A stretch of DNA of 64,000 nt, taken from contig NZ_BMYQ01000003.1 of NCBI RefSeq assembly GCF_014652355.1, forward strand, positions 186,001-250,000, given 5' to 3'. The notes under the pieces were generated by a model, which did no database searches, was not told the DNA's origin, and worked only from the letters and a program-made list of their open reading frames with translations. Shown in pieces: positions 35,145-43,518 of the stretch; the first letter of the stretch is position 1, and each line of letters opens with the position of its first letter. The DNA comes from Gemmobacter lanyuensis (GTDB lineage Bacteria > Pseudomonadota > Alphaproteobacteria > Rhodobacterales > Rhodobacteraceae). Both the position numbers and the translations under genes were made by a program.

Positions 35145-35178
35145 CAGGCCCCGCCATCCGGCGGGGCCTGTGCCTTTT
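35145..35178 (+). terminator. Terminator of rpsA
   Basis: CAGGCCCCGCC (35145-35155), loop ATCC, GGCGGGGCCTG (35160-35170), then TGCCTTTT. A perfect 11-bp stem. Confidence 0.85.
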
Positions 35179-35236
35179 GTGGCGGTTTTTTGCCGCCCCG
35201 AATGGCCAAGTTACCGCGATTTCACGGCTTTTCCTT

Positions 35237-35264
35237 TTGAGCCTTGGAAATTCTTGCTTATAGT
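35237..35264 (+). promoter_or_regulatory. Probable ihfB promoter
   Basis: TTGAGC (35237-35242), 16-base spacer, TATAGT (35259-35264), in an AT-richer stretch downstream of the rpsA terminator and 58 bases before the ihfB ATG. Confidence 0.5.
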
Positions 35265-35322
35265 CCCCTAAGAACAAGAACGTGGGCGTTGCCACTCTGC
35301 CCCGGGGGAGGGGACTTTTCGG

Positions 35323-35607
35323 ATGATCCGTTCGGAACTGATCCAGAAAATCGCGGACGAAAACCCGCATCTCACGCAACGCCATGTCGAGCGGATCGTG
35401 AACACCGTGTTCGAGGAAATCATCGAGGCCTTGGCCAAGGGCGACCGGGTCGAGCTTCGCGGCTTCGGGGCCTTCTCGGTCAAGGCGCGGGATGCCCGCG
35501 TTGGCCGCAACCCCCGTACCGGCGAGGCGGTCGAAGTCGAGGACAAGAAAGTCCCGTTCTTCAAGACCGGCAAGCTGCTGCGTGACCGGTTGAACGGCAA
35601 GGCCTGA
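35323..35607 (+). CDS. ihfB: Integration host factor subunit beta IhfB
   Basis: 94-residue DNA-bending protein of the HU/IHF family. It is identified as the beta subunit by the start [17 protein letters not shown] and by following rpsA. The DNA-binding arm region carries the family motif [22 protein letters not shown], with the intercalating proline in RNPRTG. It has its own promoter-like sequence. lapA-like and trpF genes follow closely. Confidence 0.96.
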   Translation: MIRSELIQKIADENPHLTQRHVERIVNTVFEEIIEALAKGDRVELRGFGAFSVKARDARVGRNPRTGEAVEVEDKKVPFFKTGKLLRDRLNGKA

Positions 35608-35635
35608 GACGGAAGAAAAGGGGGCCGCAGGTCCG

Positions 35636-35989
35636 ATGCTGCGCTATCTGCGTTACCTCATCCTTTTGGCCATCGCCTTCGCGCTTCTGGTGCTGGCCAT
35701 GGCTAATCGCGCACCTGTGTTGGTGCAGCTTTTGCCCGATGACATCGCGGTGTTGACGGGCTGGCAATGGCAGAGGGAACTGCCGCTCTTTGCGGTGATC
35801 TTCGGCGGTGTGGCGCTGGGTCTGCTGGTGGGATTCGTGTGGGAATGGCTGCGCGAACATCGCCACCGCTCTGAAGCCGCCTCCAAAACCGCCGAAGCGC
35901 GCCGCCTGCAACGCGAACTGGCCCAGATGCAGGATGCCAAGGGCGTGGTGCAGGATGACGTTCTGGCCCTGCTGCAGAAGAAGCCCTGA
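35636..35989 (+). CDS. LapA domain (DUF1049) membrane protein
   Basis: 117-residue protein with two N-terminal membrane helices (about residues 7-24 and 45-67) followed by a cytoplasmic coiled-coil-like tail ([25 protein letters not shown]). This is the layout of LapA/DUF1049 proteins, which in gammaproteobacteria help regulate lipopolysaccharide assembly. The location between ihfB and trpF is common in alphaproteobacteria. The trpF ATG follows one base after its stop. Confidence 0.82.
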   Translation: MLRYLRYLILLAIAFALLVLAMANRAPVLVQLLPDDIAVLTGWQWQRELPLFAVIFGGVALGLLVGFVWEWLREHRHRSEAASKTAEARRLQRELAQMQDAKGVVQDDVLALLQKKP

Positions 35990-35990
35990 G

Positions 35991-36656
35991 ATGACCGATA
36001 TCCGAGTGAAAATCTGCGGTCTGCGGACCGAAGCCGATGTCGCGGCGGTTGCGGCCGCTGGCGCCCATTATGCAGGCTTCGTCTTCTTCCCCAAAAGCCC
36101 GCGCCATGTGACGATCGCCGAGGCCCGCACCCTCGCCCTCGCCGCCCCGGTGGGGCTTGCCAAGGTGGCGCTGACCGTGGATGCCGATGATGCGCTGCTG
36201 GATGCCATCACCGAATCCGTGCCGCTGGACATGATGCAGCTTCACGGCTACGAAAGCCCCGACCGCGTGGCCGAAGTGCGCGCCCGCTACGGCTTGCCGG
36301 TAATGAAGGCGGTGGGCGTGGCCGATGAAGGCGATCTCGCCGCGATCTTCGATTATGCAACCGTCGCCGACCAGCTGCTGATCGATGCGAAACCCCCCCG
36401 TAATGCCGACCTGCCCGGCGGCAACGGCCTGTCCTTCGACTGGCGCCTCGTCGCCCAACGCCGCTGGCTGCGCCCCTGGATGCTCGCGGGTGGCCTGACA
36501 CCGGACAACGTGGCCGAGGCCATCCGCCTGACCAATGCCCGCCAGGTCGATGTCTCCTCCGGCGTCGAATCTGCCCCTGGCCAGAAAGACCCGGCCCGTA
36601 TCGCGGCCTTCACCCGCGCCGCACAACGCCCCTCCGGCTTCCGGATGCCCGGCTGA
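35991..36656 (+). CDS. trpF: Phosphoribosylanthranilate isomerase TrpF
   Basis: 221-residue TIM-barrel enzyme of tryptophan synthesis. N-terminal [15 protein letters not shown] with the catalytic cysteine, [18 protein letters not shown], and the phosphate-binding end ([36 protein letters not shown]) including the catalytic aspartate. It is translationally close to the lapA-like gene. trpB follows after 220 bases filled by two inverted repeat elements. Confidence 0.96.
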   Translation: MTDIRVKICGLRTEADVAAVAAAGAHYAGFVFFPKSPRHVTIAEARTLALAAPVGLAKVALTVDADDALLDAITESVPLDMMQLHGYESPDRVAEVRARYGLPVMKAVGVADEGDLAAIFDYATVADQLLIDAKPPRNADLPGGNGLSFDWRLVAQRRWLRPWMLAGGLTPDNVAEAIRLTNARQVDVSSGVESAPGQKDPARIAAFTRAAQRPSGFRMPG

Positions 36657-36666
36657 CCCCTCACAC

Positions 36667-36737
36667 AGAGGGGGCTGTCTGCCCCCTCTTGGGCCTGCGG
36701 CCCAATTCACCCCCGAGGATATTTTCAGACAGAAAAT
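36667..36737 (+). repeat. Intergenic hairpin repeat, copy A
   Basis: Best example of the family. Hairpin 1: AGAGGGGGC (36667-36675), TGTCT, GCCCCCTCT. Hairpin 2: TTGGGCC (36689-36695), TGC, GGCCCAA. Then CACCCCCGAGGAT and hairpin 3: ATTTTC (36721-36726), AGACA, GAAAAT (36732-36737). It begins 10 bases after the trpF stop. Confidence 0.8.
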
Positions 36738-36754
36738 AGCAGGATGGGGGATAT

Positions 36755-36826
36755 CATTTTCTGTCCTGCAAATATCCTCGGGGGGAATCGTGCAGAGCAC
36801 GATGGGGGGCAGACAGCCCCCCTTTT
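36755..36826 (-). repeat. Intergenic hairpin repeat, copy B, tail-to-tail with copy A
   Basis: Reverse orientation: CATTTTCTGTCCTGCAAAT, ATCCTCGGGGGGA, hairpin ATCGTGC/GCACGAT (36787-36793, 36797-36803), hairpin GGGGGGC, AGACA, GCCCCCC (36804-36810, 36816-36822) then TTTT. On the plus strand the last part looks like an intrinsic terminator. Together with copy A it fills the trpF-trpB gap. Confidence 0.8.
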
Positions 36827-36876
36827 CCCCGCGCGGCAAGAAGGCTACACCAAGGCAGCAAAGACAGGGGGATGCA

Positions 36877-38109
36877 ATGGCCGAGGACGGGATCAACAGC
36901 TTCATGACGGGACCGGACGAACAGGGCCGGTTCGGCATTTTCGGAGGGCGCTTCGTATCCGAGACCCTCATGCCGCTTATCCTCGATCTCGAGGCGCAGT
37001 ATGAGCATGCCAAGACCGACCCGACCTTCTGGGCCGAGATGGATGATCTGTGGAAGCATTATGTCGGCCGTCCGTCGCCGCTCTATTTTGCGCCGCGGCT
37101 GACCGAGGAGCTGGGCGGGGCAAAGATCTATCTCAAGCGGGATGAGCTGAACCATACGGGCGCTCACAAGATCAACAACGTGCTGGGGCAGATCATTCTG
37201 GCGCGGCGCATGGGCAAGACGCGCATCATCGCAGAAACCGGGGCGGGCCAGCATGGTGTGGCGACGGCGACAGTCTGTGCCAAGTTCGGGCTGAAATGCG
37301 TGGTCTACATGGGCGCGCATGATGTGGAGCGGCAGGCGCCGAACGTCTTCCGCATGCGGCTTTTGGGCGCTGAGGTGGTGCCGGTGACCAGCGGGCGCGG
37401 CACGCTCAAGGATGCGATGAACGATGCGCTGCGCGACTGGGTGACTAATGTGCGCGACACCTTCTATTGCATCGGCACCGTGGCGGGGCCGCATCCCTAT
37501 CCGGCGATGGTGCGGGATTTTCAGTCGATCATCGGCAAGGAAGTGCGCTGGCAGTTGGCCGAGCAGGAAGGTGAGGGGCGTTTGCCCGACACCGTCGTGG
37601 CCGCAATCGGGGGGGGGTCAAACGCCATGGGCCTGTTCTATCCCTTCCTCGACGATCCCTCGGTGAACATCATCGGGGTTGAGGCTGGTGGCAAAGGTGT
37701 TGACGACCGGATGCAGCATTGCGCCAGCCTGACCGGCGGGCGCCCGGGGGTGCTGCACGGGAACCGCACCTATCTGCTGCAGGATGAGGACGGGCAGATC
37801 CTTGAGGGCTTCTCGATTTCCGCCGGGCTCGACTATCCCGGGATCGGGCCGGAACATGCCTGGCTGCATGACATTGGCCGCGCGCAATATGTGAGCATCA
37901 CCGACGCCGAGGCGCTGGAGGCCTTCCAGCTGTGCTGCAAGCTGGAGGGGATCATCCCGGCGCTGGAGCCGAGCCATGCGCTGGCCCATGTGATCAAGAT
38001 CGCGCCGACGCTGCCCAAGGACCATATCATCGTGATGAACATGTGTGGTCGCGGCGACAAGGACATCTTCACTGTGGCCAAGCACCTCAACTTCGACATG
38101 AAGATCTGA
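36877..38109 (+). CDS. trpB: Tryptophan synthase beta chain TrpB
   Basis: 410-residue PLP enzyme. The PLP lysine lies in [11 protein letters not shown], the phosphate-binding glycine loop is GGGSNAMG, and the catalytic region LKRDE and [10 protein letters not shown] are present. Full length. The ATG at 36877 has AGGGGG 6 bases upstream. trpA is not in the window directly downstream; a terminator follows instead, so trpB ends its transcript here. Confidence 0.96.
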   Translation: MAEDGINSFMTGPDEQGRFGIFGGRFVSETLMPLILDLEAQYEHAKTDPTFWAEMDDLWKHYVGRPSPLYFAPRLTEELGGAKIYLKRDELNHTGAHKINNVLGQIILARRMGKTRIIAETGAGQHGVATATVCAKFGLKCVVYMGAHDVERQAPNVFRMRLLGAEVVPVTSGRGTLKDAMNDALRDWVTNVRDTFYCIGTVAGPHPYPAMVRDFQSIIGKEVRWQLAEQEGEGRLPDTVVAAIGGGSNAMGLFYPFLDDPSVNIIGVEAGGKGVDDRMQHCASLTGGRPGVLHGNRTYLLQDEDGQILEGFSISAGLDYPGIGPEHAWLHDIGRAQYVSITDAEALEAFQLCCKLEGIIPALEPSHALAHVIKIAPTLPKDHIIVMNMCGRGDKDIFTVAKHLNFDMKI

Positions 38110-38166
38110 TCTTTCGATCAGCGGACCATCCGGCCGGCGTGAAAAACGGCCCTAAACTCTTGTTTA

Positions 38167-38200
38167 TGCCCCGGAAGCCGTCTTCCGGGGCATTGTTTTA
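38167..38200 (+). terminator. Terminator of trpB
   Basis: TGCCCCGGAAG (38167-38177), loop CCGT, CTTCCGGGGCA (38182-38192), then TTGTTTTA. A perfect 11-bp stem. Confidence 0.85.
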
Positions 38201-38324
38201 AACGATCGCCACATGGACAGCGCCTGTCTTCGGGTGCTGACTTCGGCCTGCCGAGCGGGGGTTCCACCGGGACCCGAATCTCGGAGCAGATGAGTGAGCA
38301 GGTCATGCGTGACAGGAGCAAATA

Positions 38325-38912
38325 ATGAAAATCGTGAATACGCGGAGTCTTTGGGTGGGGGTGGCGCTTTCGGCGCTTGTGGTCGGGCAGGCCGGGGCCT
38401 GGACGCATGTGGTTCCGACAGGGCAGGGAAGCGCCGCAGACGTGGTGCGGATTTCGGCCGAAGACGAGGCACAGGTCGATCTGACCGGCGGTGTCGAGGT
38501 TGATCCGGCGGAGCCGGAGGTGGTGATTGACGAGGTTCTGGTCGATCCCGCACCGGTGGATGATATTCCGGTCGATGAGGTCCTTGTGGACCCGGTGCCC
38601 GAGGATGACGATGGTGTGATGTGGATCGGCGGCTCGCCCGATTTCTGCGAAGCCTGCACCAGCACCGGCGTTGAGCCCGGGACCGAAGACGAGCCTGTGA
38701 TGGCAGATGTGGTCGAGGGTGAAGGCATCGAGGTCGTGGTCGATGACCCGGTGATGATGGAAGATGGTGGCGCGTCGCCGGAAGAGATTCGGGATGTGAT
38801 TTCGACGACCGGCATGCCGACCTCGGCCCCCGTCGCCGACGCGCAGCGCAGCACCAACGGGTCGTCCGGCCAGTGCGGTGGCGATCCGCGCAATATGTAT
38901 TGCCCGGATTGA
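38325..38912 (+). CDS. Acidic exported protein with internal repeats, unknown function
   Basis: 195-residue protein with a signal peptide (VNTRSLWVGVALSALVVGQAGA). The mature part is strongly acidic and contains an imperfect repeat (IDEVLVDPAPVDD then VDEVLVDPVPEDD, about residues 68-95). It has four cysteines in two pairs, FCEAC in the middle and CGGDPRNMYC at the very end, which could form disulfides or bind metal. Not a family I recognise. GACAGGAG precedes the ATG. It is followed after 122 bases by the PepSY-like/LuxR pair. Calcium or metal binding is possible from the acidity, but unproven. Confidence 0.65.
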   Translation: MKIVNTRSLWVGVALSALVVGQAGAWTHVVPTGQGSAADVVRISAEDEAQVDLTGGVEVDPAEPEVVIDEVLVDPAPVDDIPVDEVLVDPVPEDDDGVMWIGGSPDFCEACTSTGVEPGTEDEPVMADVVEGEGIEVVVDDPVMMEDGGASPEEIRDVISTTGMPTSAPVADAQRSTNGSSGQCGGDPRNMYCPD

Positions 38913-38920
38913 CCGTGGTG

Positions 38921-38949
38921 TGCCCCGCTTGACCCGGTTCGGCGGGGCA
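38921..38949. promoter_or_regulatory. Hairpin after the acidic protein gene
   Basis: TGCCCCGC (38921-38928) pairs with GCGGGGCA (38942-38949) across a 13-base loop. No U-tract follows, so it may be an mRNA-end stabiliser or a weak terminator. Confidence 0.35.
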
Positions 38950-39034
38950 TGAGACGATGACGACAGGGCGCCATCCCCCGAAGCGGGGTGGCACCACCTG
39001 ATCCCGATATGGGCCTGAAGGTCGGAGTGATGTG

Positions 39035-39418
39035 ATGAGGACGTTTCTGCTTGCGGTGCTGCTGATCGCATCCGGTGCTTCTGTTTCGGCCGAGGATCTT
39101 GATGCTGCGCTGACGCGGCAACTCAAGGCGCAGGGCTATGGGGGGATCGAGGTTTCCTACACCCTGCTTGGCCGTTTGCGGATCGACGCCCACAAGGGCA
39201 GCACCCGGCGTGAGATCGTTCTGAACCCGGCGACAGGCGAAATCCTGCGGGATTATGTGACCCATGTGCCGCGCTATGCCTCGGACGGGCGGGAAAGCGA
39301 AGGCGACAGCGTGGCGTCAACCCCTGCCGCTGTGGGGGCGGTGGCAAATGGCGCGGCGCCCGAACTGATCGACCTTGGGGCGGCGGTCGAGGATGTGCGT
39401 CAGGATTCCGCCGAATGA
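39035..39418 (+). CDS. Small exported PepSY-like protein
   Basis: 127-residue protein with a signal peptide (MRTFLLAVLLIASGASVSA). The mature N-terminus (LTRQLKAQGYGGIEVSYTLLGRLRIDA then REIVLNPATGEILRDYV) resembles a PepSY domain, which in other proteins inhibits proteases or senses in the periplasm. The tail is low-complexity. The ATG at 39035 has GGAG 7 bases upstream (a GTG at 39032 is also in frame). Its stop overlaps the start of the LuxR-type regulator (ATGA), so the two are coupled and probably act together. Confidence 0.65.
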   Translation: MRTFLLAVLLIASGASVSAEDLDAALTRQLKAQGYGGIEVSYTLLGRLRIDAHKGSTRREIVLNPATGEILRDYVTHVPRYASDGRESEGDSVASTPAAVGAVANGAAPELIDLGAAVEDVRQDSAE

Positions 39419-39999
39419 GGTTGGCCTTCCGGGGAATGGCGGGGCGCATCCGACGTAGCCGCGGGGCCATCAGCATCGGTTTGCTGCTGACGGTGCAGCT
39501 GGTCTGCGCCGCCGTTTTCATCAGCGATATCCTGTCTTCGCTGATCGGGTTCCGGTCGATCCCGATCGCTTGGGAACTGCGCGAGGTGCTGGAGATTTGC
39601 GCGGCCTTCGGGCTGCTTCTTGGGCTGGGCCTTGGCGCCTTTGCGCTGTGGCGGGTGCTGCAGGAGCGCAATGACGCGCAAGAGCGTCTGCGCCGCGCCG
39701 CGGGCGCCTTTTCGGAACTGCTGGCGGAACGCTTTGCCGAATGGGGCCTGACCCCTGCCGAGCGGGATGTCGCGCTCTTTGCGATCAAGGGCCTGTCCAC
39801 GGCTGAGATTGCCGCCTTGCGCGAAACCTCGGAGGGGACGGTGAAGGCGCAGACCAATGCGATCTATCGCAAGGCCGGTGTCAGCGGACGACCGCAGCTT
39901 CTGAGCCTGTTCATCGAGGAACTCATGCGCGACGATAGCCGCTTGCGCCCGGAAGGTGTGCCAAGCAAGGCCGAACGCAAGCTGGGTCAGGTGGCCTGA
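39415..39999 (+). CDS. Membrane-anchored LuxR-type transcriptional regulator
   Basis: 194-residue protein with two predicted membrane helices (about residues 19-42 and 60-82), a short coiled linker (QERNDAQERLRRAAGA) and a C-terminal LuxR/GerE helix-turn-helix (GLTPAERDVALFAIKG, STAEIAALRETSEGTVKAQ). No receiver or autoinducer domain is present. Regulators of this build are frequent in Rhodobacterales, but targets are unknown. It is coupled to the PepSY-like gene. The last 13 bases overlap the convergent DUF2237 gene. Confidence 0.8.
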   Translation: MRLAFRGMAGRIRRSRGAISIGLLLTVQLVCAAVFISDILSSLIGFRSIPIAWELREVLEICAAFGLLLGLGLGAFALWRVLQERNDAQERLRRAAGAFSELLAERFAEWGLTPAERDVALFAIKGLSTAEIAALRETSEGTVKAQTNAIYRKAGVSGRPQLLSLFIEELMRDDSRLRPEGVPSKAERKLGQVA

Positions 40000-40376
40000 G
40001 GCGCATCATCCGCGTATTGGCGCAGGATCGACAGGGGCACCACGTCCAGCGTGCGGATATGGGTGGCGGCAAGGCGGATGCGGGGGGCCGCGCCCTCTTC
40101 ATGCGCCTGCAGGAAGCGCGCGGCGCAGAGGCACCAGCTGTCCCCGGCCTTCAGCCCTGCAAAGCCGAATTCCGGACGGGGCGTTGACAGGTCATTGCCC
40201 AGATATTTCGACATCGCGAGGAATTCCTCGGTCATCACCGCGCAGACGGTGTGCCGCCCGACATCGGCGGGGCCGGTATCGCAACATCCGTTGCGCCAGA
40301 ACCCGGTCATCGGCCGGGTCGAGCAGCTGTCAAGCGGCCCGCCCAAGACGTTCACGGATGCGTCCTTCTCAGCCAT
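39987..40376 (-). CDS. DUF2237 family protein
   Basis: 129-residue protein with the DUF2237 pattern: NVLGGPLDSCS, TGFWRNGCCDTG, GRHTVCAVMT, GNDLSTP and GDSWCLCAARF. Several conserved cysteines suggest metal or redox function, not demonstrated. It is last in a minus-strand run pth, serine hydrolase, DUF2237; its start overlaps the hydrolase stop by 8 bases. Convergent with the LuxR-type gene with a 13-base overlap. Confidence 0.85.
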   Translation of the reverse strand: MAEKDASVNVLGGPLDSCSTRPMTGFWRNGCCDTGPADVGRHTVCAVMTEEFLAMSKYLGNDLSTPRPEFGFAGLKAGDSWCLCAARFLQAHEEGAAPRIRLAATHIRTLDVVPLSILRQYADDAPQAT

Positions 40377-41532
40377 CCTGGGCCTCCAATGCGGCGGTAA
40401 GGGTGCGGAACATGCGGATATTCTGCGCCTCGACCCCCGGTTCGGTAAAGCCCCGGTCGGCAGAATTTACTGCAATCGTCACGCCTGCGCGGCGATTGAC
40501 ATAAAGGAACTGCCCGTAAACCCCTTGGGCCAGAAATTCGCCGGATTCGGCATTCTGCGGGATCCACCATTGATAGCCATAGCCCATCTTCCCGGGGGGC
40601 GTGTTGGCCTGCGGGCGGGTGGATTGGTCCACCCAATCGGCCGGCACGATCTGGCGGGTGCCGATGCGGCCATGCAGGCGGAACAGCTCTCCCAGCCGGG
40701 CATAATCGCGGGTTATCATGTTCAGCCCACCCAGCACGAAGGGTTCGCCCAGACCGTCGGTCAGGTAATAGGGTTCGCTTTCCAGACCCAGCGGCTGGAC
40801 GATCCGTTCCGACATCAGGTCAACGATGCCGCGCCCGGTGGCCCCCCGGATCACCATGCCAAGGATATGGGTGTCGATGGACACATAGGTCCAGGTCGTG
40901 CCGGGGGCGGTGCTGCGGGCGGTCAGCCCGGCGGCAAAGTCATCCATTGATCCGCCAAGGGCCAGAACCCTGCCCATGCGGTTGATATCGCTTGAAAACT
41001 TGAGGTAATCCTCATCAAAGGCCACGCCCGAGGTCATATTGGCAACCTGCCGCACCGTGGCGCCTTCATAGGCCGATCCGCGCAGGGCAGGGACATAGGT
41101 TTCGACCGGCTGGTCCAGATCCAGTTGCCCATCGGCAATCAGGGTGCCCATCAGCGCGGACAGAAAGCTTTTCGCCACCGACCAGCTGATGCGCCGGTCC
41201 ATCGGGCCCGTGCCAAGGCCATAGCTTTCGTGGCGGATTTCCCCGTTCCGAAGCACCACCAGCGCCCCGACGCTGCGCTGGCCGATCCAGTCCTGTGCCT
41301 CTGGCGGCAGGGTGAGGGGCTTTCCTGCGGGCAGGGGAAGCGCCGGCCCCTTGCCGCGCGGCACAGGGACCGAAAGGAAGGCCGCGTCCATATGGCTGAA
41401 GTTCTGCACGATGCGGTCCTGATCGAACAGCGTCAGCACGGCATGCAGCCGCAAGATATCCTCGCGCTTCCACAGCCCCAGCGCGAGGAGCAGGATCAGC
41501 ACAACTCCGAGAGCTTTGAGCAGGCGGCGCAT
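40369..41532 (-). CDS. Serine hydrolase of the beta-lactamase/6-aminohexanoate-dimer hydrolase type
   Basis: 387-residue protein with one N-terminal membrane helix (KALGVVLILLLALGLW), so probably periplasmic and membrane-anchored. Catalytic SxxK: S and K in ISWSVAKSFLSALMG. Further class C-like features: MTSGVAFDEDYL and YVSIDTHILGMVI. This set resembles NylB-like esterases/amidases rather than resistance beta-lactamases. The substrate is unknown. The ATG at 41532 has GGAAGG 6 bases upstream. It is 13 bases downstream of pth. Confidence 0.82.
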   Translation of the reverse strand: MRRLLKALGVVLILLLALGLWKREDILRLHAVLTLFDQDRIVQNFSHMDAAFLSVPVPRGKGPALPLPAGKPLTLPPEAQDWIGQRSVGALVVLRNGEIRHESYGLGTGPMDRRISWSVAKSFLSALMGTLIADGQLDLDQPVETYVPALRGSAYEGATVRQVANMTSGVAFDEDYLKFSSDINRMGRVLALGGSMDDFAAGLTARSTAPGTTWTYVSIDTHILGMVIRGATGRGIVDLMSERIVQPLGLESEPYYLTDGLGEPFVLGGLNMITRDYARLGELFRLHGRIGTRQIVPADWVDQSTRPQANTPPGKMGYGYQWWIPQNAESGEFLAQGVYGQFLYVNRRAGVTIAVNSADRGFTEPGVEAQNIRMFRTLTAALEAQDG

Positions 41533-41545
41533 GGTCATCCTTCCG

Positions 41546-42268
41546 TCAGCGGAACTTGTCGGCGAGCTTTTGCAGCGCGCTGCGCGGGTCGGCGGGGGCA
41601 TCGGCTTCGGGCTTGGCCGGGGCGGGTTTCGCCATGGGCTTTGCTTCGGGCGCCTTTGGGGCGGCCCCTTCCGGCCGCGCCGTCCCCGTCGAGGGGCGCG
41701 GGGGCGCGGTACGCAACGCCACGGCATTCAGAAAGCGCGCCGAATCGTCCGCCGCAAGATCGCCCGCCCCGTCCGAGATGCCGCGCAGCAGATCCTCCAG
41801 CCAGTCCTGATCGGCCTTGCCGAAATCATGCAGCACATAGGCCGCCACGGCATCCTTGTGGCCGGGGTGGCCGATGCCCAGACGCAGGCGGTGGTAAGCC
41901 TCGCCGATATGGGCGTGGATCGACCGCAGCCCGTTATGGCCCGCATGGCCGCCGCCTGTCTTGACCCGGATCTTGCCGGGGGCAAGGTCAAGCTCATCAT
42001 GAAAAACGGTCACATCGGCGGGGGTCAGCTTGTGAAAGCGCAGCGCCTCGCCCACCGATTGCCCCGAGAGGTTCATGAAGGTTTCGGGCTTCAGCAGGAT
42101 CACCTTTTCCGATCCGAAGCGGCCTTCCGACACCAGCCCCTGAAACCCCTTGCGCCAGGGGCCAAAGCCGTGGTCGGCAGCGATGCGGTCCAGCGCCATG
42201 AAGCCGATGTTGTGGCGGTTGCCGGCGTATTTTGGACCGGGGTTGCCCAGACCCACCCATAGTTTCAT
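41546..42268 (-). CDS. pth: Peptidyl-tRNA hydrolase Pth
   Basis: 240-residue enzyme that frees tRNA from prematurely released peptidyl-tRNA. N-terminal [19 protein letters not shown] with the catalytic histidine H19, substrate-binding N in [10 protein letters not shown], and the conserved HDELDL and [12 protein letters not shown]. It carries a C-terminal Ala/Pro/Lys-rich extension of about 45 residues, common in alphaproteobacteria. The ATG at 42268 has GAGAGGTG upstream. In most relatives it follows rplY, but here rplY is 3 kb away, separated by a glycosyltransferase and a chemoreceptor gene. Confidence 0.95.
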   Translation of the reverse strand: MKLWVGLGNPGPKYAGNRHNIGFMALDRIAADHGFGPWRKGFQGLVSEGRFGSEKVILLKPETFMNLSGQSVGEALRFHKLTPADVTVFHDELDLAPGKIRVKTGGGHAGHNGLRSIHAHIGEAYHRLRLGIGHPGHKDAVAAYVLHDFGKADQDWLEDLLRGISDGAGDLAADDSARFLNAVALRTAPPRPSTGTARPEGAAPKAPEAKPMAKPAPAKPEADAPADPRSALQKLADKFR

Positions 42269-42433
42269 GCGGCACCTCTCTCGCGTCTTGACCTTGGTCC
42301 CTTCTGCCGCGATTTTGACCGCGATGCCAGACAGCACGCAAGCCTCCCGCGGACCATCCAGCCATCATCTCCCGGTTGACGGGGCGTCACACCCGGGACA
42401 CTCTGGCCCGAAATCGCGGTTCTGGGGGGCAGG

Positions 42434-43408
42434 GTGCGCGCCACGGTTGTCTGTTCCATGCGTAACGAAGGCCCGTTCATCGTGGAATGGGTGGCATGGT
42501 ATCGGATGCTGGGCTTCACCGATGTCCTCATCATCACCAATGATTGCACCGATCAGTCGCCGCAGCTTTTGGCTGCGCTGGCGGCGGCGGGCTGGGTCAC
42601 GCATCTGGATTGCCCGGTTTTGCCGGGGGAAAAGGTGGTGGGGCCGAAGCTGCGGTTGGCGCGGGCGCATCCGCTGGTCAAACGCGCCGATTGGGTGCTG
42701 GTCTGTGATGTCGATGAATTTCTGGTGGTGCATCACGGGCAGGGGCGGCTGGCCGATCTGATCGCCGTGGCACCCGATGCGTTGGCGATTGCGGTGAACT
42801 GGCGGGTCTTCGGCACTTCCGGGCGGCAGCTGTGGGAGGACGGGCTGACCCATCGGCACTTCCTGCGGGCGGGGCCGACGCGGAACTGGATTTCGCGCTG
42901 GATCAAGGTGCTCCATCGCGCGCCCCGTGCCTTTCGTGCGCTGGGGGAACACGGGCCGCGGGGGCTTGACCCCGCAAAGGCCGCCCCGCCCCTGCATATG
43001 GTGAATGCCGATGGGGTGGTCGTGCCGGATTGGGGCGCCGATCAGCCCTATCTGCGGATGCTGCCGCCCGAGCTGGTCACCCATCAGGGCGCGCAGATGA
43101 ACCATTACATGCTGCGGTCCGAGGAAAGCTGGGGCCTGAAACGCGGCACGCCTTCGGCCGTGCAGGGGGCGGATCGCTATAACGACAGTTATTACCGATC
43201 CACCAACCGCAATGAACAGCAGGACCTTTCGGCCCTTCGGCATGAGGCGGCGTTTGACGCCATCCATGCCCGCGCCATGGCCCTGCCGGGGGTGGCGCGT
43301 CTGCATCACCTGTGCTGTGCCGATTATGCGGCCCGTCTCGCCCAGGCTGCGGGGCGCACCGCGCAAGAAGATCCGCGCTGGCAGCATCATATGGCCCGTG
43401 CAGGCTAG
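42434..43408 (+). CDS. Glycosyltransferase family 2-type protein
   Basis: 324-residue protein starting [20 protein letters not shown], typical of the Glyco_tranf_2_4/family 92-like group. A DxD-type motif, [10 protein letters not shown] (near residue 98), would bind the metal and sugar nucleotide. Later conserved parts are NWRVFGTSG and [13 protein letters not shown]. No membrane helix. The start is GTG at 42434 with a GGGGGGCAGG stretch upstream. The acceptor is unknown. The gene is divergent from pth and lies between pth and the chemoreceptor. Confidence 0.82.
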   Translation: MRATVVCSMRNEGPFIVEWVAWYRMLGFTDVLIITNDCTDQSPQLLAALAAAGWVTHLDCPVLPGEKVVGPKLRLARAHPLVKRADWVLVCDVDEFLVVHHGQGRLADLIAVAPDALAIAVNWRVFGTSGRQLWEDGLTHRHFLRAGPTRNWISRWIKVLHRAPRAFRALGEHGPRGLDPAKAAPPLHMVNADGVVVPDWGADQPYLRMLPPELVTHQGAQMNHYMLRSEESWGLKRGTPSAVQGADRYNDSYYRSTNRNEQQDLSALRHEAAFDAIHARAMALPGVARLHHLCCADYAARLAQAAGRTAQEDPRWQHHMARAG

Positions 43409-43518
43409 GCCCATACGAAGGCAGATCCGCCCCCATCCGTTCAGGGCCTAACACCCCATCCCTGCCCGTCCGTTGGGACAGAGGCGCAGACCATGCCGTC
43501 GCAGCCTCAGGGACCCAG

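Noticed and set aside
36657-36876. Repeat pair considered as CRISPR or insertion-sequence remnant
   Set aside because: Only two inverted copies, no regularly spaced direct repeats, no cas or transposase gene and no target duplication seen.
40369-41532. Class C beta-lactamase (resistance gene)
   Set aside because: SxxK is present, but the MTSGVAFDEDYL and overall pattern match NylB-like hydrolases, and the context is housekeeping.
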